Assembly (NCBI RefSeq): GCF_041435215.1
Contig: NZ_CP108394.1
Location: forward strand, 3,100,001-3,164,000
From: Streptomyces sp. NBC_01314
GTDB taxonomy: Bacteria > Actinomycetota > Actinomycetes > Streptomycetales > Streptomycetaceae
DNA: 64,000 bases
Direction: 5' to 3'
The notes under the pieces are model-generated. The model had not been told where the DNA came from and searched no databases. It was given only the letters and a program-made list of their open reading frames with translations. This document shows, piece after piece, positions 61,204 to 64,000 of the stretch (position 1 is its first letter; each line of letters begins with the position of its first letter). Both the position numbers and the translations under genes were made by a program.

Positions 61204-62361
61204 ATGACCTACACCAACGCATCGATGGACGACCTGCGGAAGTCCGGCGACGAACTCGCCGACGCCACCGTCGCCGCGCTCTTCGAACGCGGAGAGGTAG
61301 GCAAGTTCAACACCCTGATGCGCTACGTCTCCACCGCGAGCGCTCCCCTGCCCGACGGACTGCCCGACGTCGCACGCGAGTACCTGGAGGCCACCAGCAC
61401 CCCTCCCGCCTGGGTGGACTGGGCGGAGATGGAGAAGGCCCGGCTGTTCTTCATCGACAACAACGTGCACATCTCCACCGCGCTGTCCTTCGCCTCCATG
61501 CCCGCCTGCTACGTCGTCCCGCACGTGGCGAAGCTGCTGTCGGCCAGCCACGGTCTGAAGTACCCGTCCAAACGGATGGCGGAGACCGGCCAGTTCACCG
61601 TCCATCTGATGCAGCCCGACGCCTTCGAAGCCGGCAGCCGATTCATCCCCGCCGCCCAGAAAGTCCGACTCCTGCACGCCTCCATCCGCCACCACCTCAC
61701 CCGCGAGAACCACTGGGACACCGAGACCCTGGGCACGCCGATCTGCCAGGAGGACATGATCGGCGGGCAGATGTTCTTCTCCCTGCTCGTCCTGGACAGC
61801 CTGCACCGCCTCGGCATCCACATGTCGACCGAGGGCGCGGAGGCCTACTACTACGCGTGGCGCGTCGTCGGCGCCATGCTCGGCGTCGACCAGAACGCCG
61901 TCCCCCAAAGTCTCGACGAGGCCCGCCAGTTCCTCGACCTGTACATGGTCCGGCACATGGGGCCCTCCGAGGAGGGCACGCAGCTGACCCGGCAGCTGAT
62001 CGACCTCTACGAGGAAGTCGTGCCCGGCACCTTCTTCGACCCGATCGTCTCCGCCCTCATCCGCCACCTCATCGGCGACACCTGCGCCGACTGGCTCCAC
62101 GTACCGCGCACTTCGTGGGACACCGTCGTCAAGGCCGTGCCCCATCTGCTCGGCGTCCTGGAGACCATCGAGGACCGCTCCCCCCTCGGCGCCTGGGCCC
62201 TGGACCGCCTCGGCCACCTCACCACGGTCCTCGAACTGTCTTCCCTCACCCGTGGACGCGTCATGCACTACGCGATCCCGGAAACCCTCAAGAAGGACTT
62301 CGGCCTCTCCAGCGCGGTACCCCGCACCCACCGGTGGATCCCACCGGCCGCCACCGCCTGA
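61204..62361 (+). CDS. MpaB/Lcp-type (DUF2236) haem oxygenase-like protein
   Basis: About 385 residues from ATG 61204. The family features are ARLFFIDNNVHISTALSFAS, KVRLLHASIRHHLTREN (the RxxHAxxRH helix that supplies the haem ligand), GTPICQEDMIGGQMFFSLLV and YYYAWRVVGAMLGVD. Relatives include rubber oxygenase Lcp, which cleaves polyisoprene, and the fungal MpaB that cleaves a farnesyl chain. Next to a prenyl synthase, oxidative cleavage of a prenyl chain is the natural guess; the substrate is inferred. There is no signal peptide, unlike secreted Lcp. Confidence 0.8.
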   Translation: MTYTNASMDDLRKSGDELADATVAALFERGEVGKFNTLMRYVSTASAPLPDGLPDVAREYLEATSTPPAWVDWAEMEKARLFFIDNNVHISTALSFASMPACYVVPHVAKLLSASHGLKYPSKRMAETGQFTVHLMQPDAFEAGSRFIPAAQKVRLLHASIRHHLTRENHWDTETLGTPICQEDMIGGQMFFSLLVLDSLHRLGIHMSTEGAEAYYYAWRVVGAMLGVDQNAVPQSLDEARQFLDLYMVRHMGPSEEGTQLTRQLIDLYEEVVPGTFFDPIVSALIRHLIGDTCADWLHVPRTSWDTVVKAVPHLLGVLETIEDRSPLGAWALDRLGHLTTVLELSSLTRGRVMHYAIPETLKKDFGLSSAVPRTHRWIPPAATA

Positions 62362-62503
62362 CGACCCGCTCACTCAGAGACAACGCCCCTTGAGATGCGG
62401 CGCAAAACCGCAGCTCAAACGCCCAGGGCAAGCAGTCGGCTTACTCGGCCTGATGGCTGAGCGGAATCAGATCGAACCGCACAGCCAGCGACGAACCCAC
62501 GGG

Positions 62504-62580
62504 TCATGCACCCTTCCCAGCAGGCTCCAGAATCGCCACGCACTCCACATGATGCGTCATCGGAAAGATGTCGGCCTGAG
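62504..62580 (-). pseudogene. C-terminal end of a TrmA/RlmD-type RNA uracil methyltransferase
   Basis: The minus strand reads PAQADIFPMTHHVECVAILE and then PAGKGA-stop. FPMTHHVECVALLE is the invariant C-terminal signature of class I RNA m5U methyltransferases. Only about 25 codons are left. The surrounding gap (62362-62805, about 440 bases) otherwise shows no gene. Confidence 0.65.
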
Positions 62581-62805
62581 CGGGTCTCGGAAAAGACCAG
62601 GTCAGGACCTGTTTCTCGGCTCACGGCCCTGTGTGAAGGCGCCCAGAGCGTCAAACGAGCGTCATGACCGACGAGTCCTCCCTCCTGCTCCGGGCAGAAC
62701 ACGCTGCCGTAACCAGCTCACCCCGCACGGGTCCGCGCCGCTCACTCCGGACGCCAGCTCGCGCATCATGACCCGCACAACTTCGCCGGCCGCCATAATG
62801 ACGAC

Positions 62806-63198
62806 ATGTCCTCCAGCTCACAGCACCCCGCACCCGCGCCGAGGAATCTCTCGGGCGCGGAAGCCGAGGATCTCGCGCTGTACCGGGAGAAGTTCCGGCG
62901 GCGTCTGCCGGAGTCGCTCGACGAGTTGCACGGCCCGACCCATGGGGTCGTGGAGCTTCCCCTGCACGTGGCCTGGTCCGGGATGACCTCGTACGACATG
63001 GGCAATCCTCGCCAGCGCATGGGCCTGTACCGCACTGTCCTGCACGAGGGCCTGCACGACGACCTGCCCAGCTTCCTCAACCAGGACCTGCTGCTCCAGA
63101 TGTGGCCGGTGCTGCGGACCCTTGTCGGTCGCACCGTGCGCACCGTATGGGAAGACGCCTTCCCCCAGCTCGCCTCCCGCACCCGGGCAGCCGCGTGA
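62806..63198 (+). CDS. Hypothetical protein paired with the AbiEii-type nucleotidyltransferase
   Basis: About 130 residues from ATG 62806. The protein is all-helical with LYREKFRRRLPESLDELHGP, LPLHVAWSGMTSYDM, RQRMGLYRTVLHEGLHDDLP and LQMWPVLRTLVGRTVRTVWE. The stop overlaps the toxin-family start by GTGA, so translation is coupled, as in toxin-antitoxin operons. It does not resemble the usual AbiEi antitoxin (winged helix). It may be an alternative antitoxin or an unrelated conserved protein. Confidence 0.75.
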   Translation: MSSSSQHPAPAPRNLSGAEAEDLALYREKFRRRLPESLDELHGPTHGVVELPLHVAWSGMTSYDMGNPRQRMGLYRTVLHEGLHDDLPSFLNQDLLLQMWPVLRTLVGRTVRTVWEDAFPQLASRTRAAA

Positions 63199-63872
63199 CG
63201 GACATGCCGGAGCTGCACGCACGGCTCCTGGCGGATGTGATCGCCATCGGCTCCCCATATCCACTGGTCCTCACCGGCGGATATGCCGTGCGGGCACACC
63301 GCCTCGTGAACCGCCCCAGCCAGGACCTCGACGTCGCCACCGAGAACCCGGCACCGATGGCCGACATCGCGGCAGCGCTCCGTAGCGGCCTGGAAGCACG
63401 GGGCTGGCAGGTGCAGGCGCTGGAGACCGCCCCGCTGTCCGCCCGCTTCACCGTGTCCGACCCTGCCACCGGGCAAGACTGCGAAGTGGACATCCTCAAG
63501 GAGATCTTCTGGCGGCCGGTCGCCCAGAGCCCGTATGGGCCCGTCCTCGCGGAGGAGGACGTGATCGGAACCAAGGTCCGCGCCCTCGCCGACCGCGGAG
63601 CGCCCCGCGATCTGATCGACGTGTTCGCAGCGTCCCGCCGCTGGAGCACGGCCGACCTCGAAGAATTTGGCCGCAGGCACGCACGCGGCCGATTCGAGCG
63701 CGAAGACCTACAGGCAAATCTCGCAGGAGCCGAGTGGACTGACGACGAAGCCTTCGCCGCCTACGGTCTTGACGACACTATGATCACCGCTCTCCGAGCG
63801 TGGGCTCTTGAGTGGGCCGACGATCTCGCCGCCCGTCTTCTCGAAGAGTCCGACGATCCGGACATCGACTGA
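63195..63872 (+). CDS. AbiEii/AbiGii-type nucleotidyltransferase (toxin family)
   Basis: About 225 residues from GTG 63195. PLVLTGGYAVRAHRLVNRPS and QDLDVATENPAPM form the nucleotidyltransferase core (GG-Y/S then the DxD-like metal site DLD). DCEVDILKEIFW and DVIGTKVRALADRGAPRDLI continue the AbiEii pattern. In AbiE systems this enzyme is the toxin, acting on tRNA or other RNA to block phage growth. It is truncated relative to longer AbiEii (about 280-300) but complete in the core. Confidence 0.75.
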   Translation: MTDMPELHARLLADVIAIGSPYPLVLTGGYAVRAHRLVNRPSQDLDVATENPAPMADIAAALRSGLEARGWQVQALETAPLSARFTVSDPATGQDCEVDILKEIFWRPVAQSPYGPVLAEEDVIGTKVRALADRGAPRDLIDVFAASRRWSTADLEEFGRRHARGRFEREDLQANLAGAEWTDDEAFAAYGLDDTMITALRAWALEWADDLAARLLEESDDPDID

Positions 63873-63882
63873 TCGCGTCTGG

Positions 63883-64000
63883 ATGAGGTCGCATCTGCAA
63901 GCCGCCGACGAAGCTGCCCAGAGCACTGGTCAGGAAACCCCGCAGACAGGAAAGCGGCCGGTCGCGCGCTCCTACCACGTCGAGTACGCCAACTCTCGCT
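63883..64000 (+). CDS. Possible start of another gene running off the window
   Basis: From ATG 63883 the frame stays open to the last base and reads MRSHLQAADEAAQSTGQETP then KRPVARSYHVEYANSR. Codon use is only moderately streptomycete-like and no ribosome site is evident. Function cannot be judged. Confidence 0.3.
   Translation, partial: MRSHLQAADEAAQSTGQETPQTGKRPVARSYHVEYANSR

Noticed and set aside
61204..62361. Terpene cyclase assignment for the gene after the prenyl synthase
   Set aside because: No DDxxD/NSE motifs; the RxxHAxxRH and QED segments point to the MpaB/Lcp oxygenase family.
63708..63978. Minus-strand short frames at the right edge
   Set aside because: Antisense to the AbiEii-type gene, no start signals or recognisable motifs.

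Overview
The window is high-GC actinobacterial chromosome, almost certainly Streptomyces. Codon third positions are nearly all G or C, GTG and TTG starts are common, many neighbouring genes share 4-bp ATGA/GTGA overlaps, and several families typical of the genus are present (DUF5999, DUF6299, DUF6099, a SepF paralogue, a bacterial Hen1/Pnkp pair, a PaaX regulator, class F sortases). I saw no rRNA, tRNA, CRISPR array or complete insertion sequence.

Region by region. 1-4700: a defence-island-like group made of the C-terminal part of a UvrD-type helicase, an N6-adenine DNA methylase with its own helix-turn-helix, and a divergent TIGR04141/DUF6119 gene that carries a frameshift. 5000-10800: a PucR-type regulator, a cation:proton antiporter with a long structured leader, a flotillin with its NfeD-like partner, and a CopZ-like metallochaperone. 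10996-15973: the methylmalonyl-CoA mutase operon mutA-mutB-meaB. 16300-19030: a surface protein and a class F sortase, then two divergent genes that have both lost their 5' halves. 19171-21046: secreted beta-carbonic anhydrase and two small lineage-specific proteins.

21065-31884: an aryl-CoA catabolic locus (RidA, acyl-CoA dehydrogenase, aryl-CoA ligase, PaaX, then a monooxygenase/Old Yellow Enzyme fusion and an enoyl-CoA hydratase). It is split by a sulfation cassette (sulfotransferase, unknown, GT4 glycosyltransferase, APS kinase, 20-codon cysD remnant). 32230-35068: a RsbW-like ATPase and the arginine deiminase pair arcB-arcA. 35221-37265: a second SPFH protein coupled to a NAD-kinase-like protein. 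37460-44895: a phytoene-synthase-like/cis-prenyltransferase fusion, the Pnkp-Hen1 RNA repair pair and an F420-type LLM oxidoreductase. 45135-48672: small proteins, a MazG-like hydrolase, an ATPase and a SepF paralogue. 49059-53306: a self-contained NasA-flavodoxin-reductase fusion behind a good GlnR-box candidate. 53795-55874: a second surface-protein/sortase set with an ECF sigma factor and a membrane protein.

55900-64000 is a mosaic accessory region. It holds fragments of a dehydrogenase, an AraC regulator, two transposases, a metallo-beta-lactamase-fold gene and an RNA methyltransferase. Between them lie apparently intact genes: a Tat-type binding protein, an orphan peptide with a thioamitide-like C-terminus, a prenyl synthase/MpaB oxygenase operon and an AbiEii-type nucleotidyltransferase with an unusual partner.

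A recurring theme is dispersed GC-rich repeat elements. They occur between genes (37274, 45390) and also inside coding regions (the start of the monooxygenase, a loop of Pnkp, the linker of the nitrate reductase fusion), where they have been taken up in frame as protein sequence.
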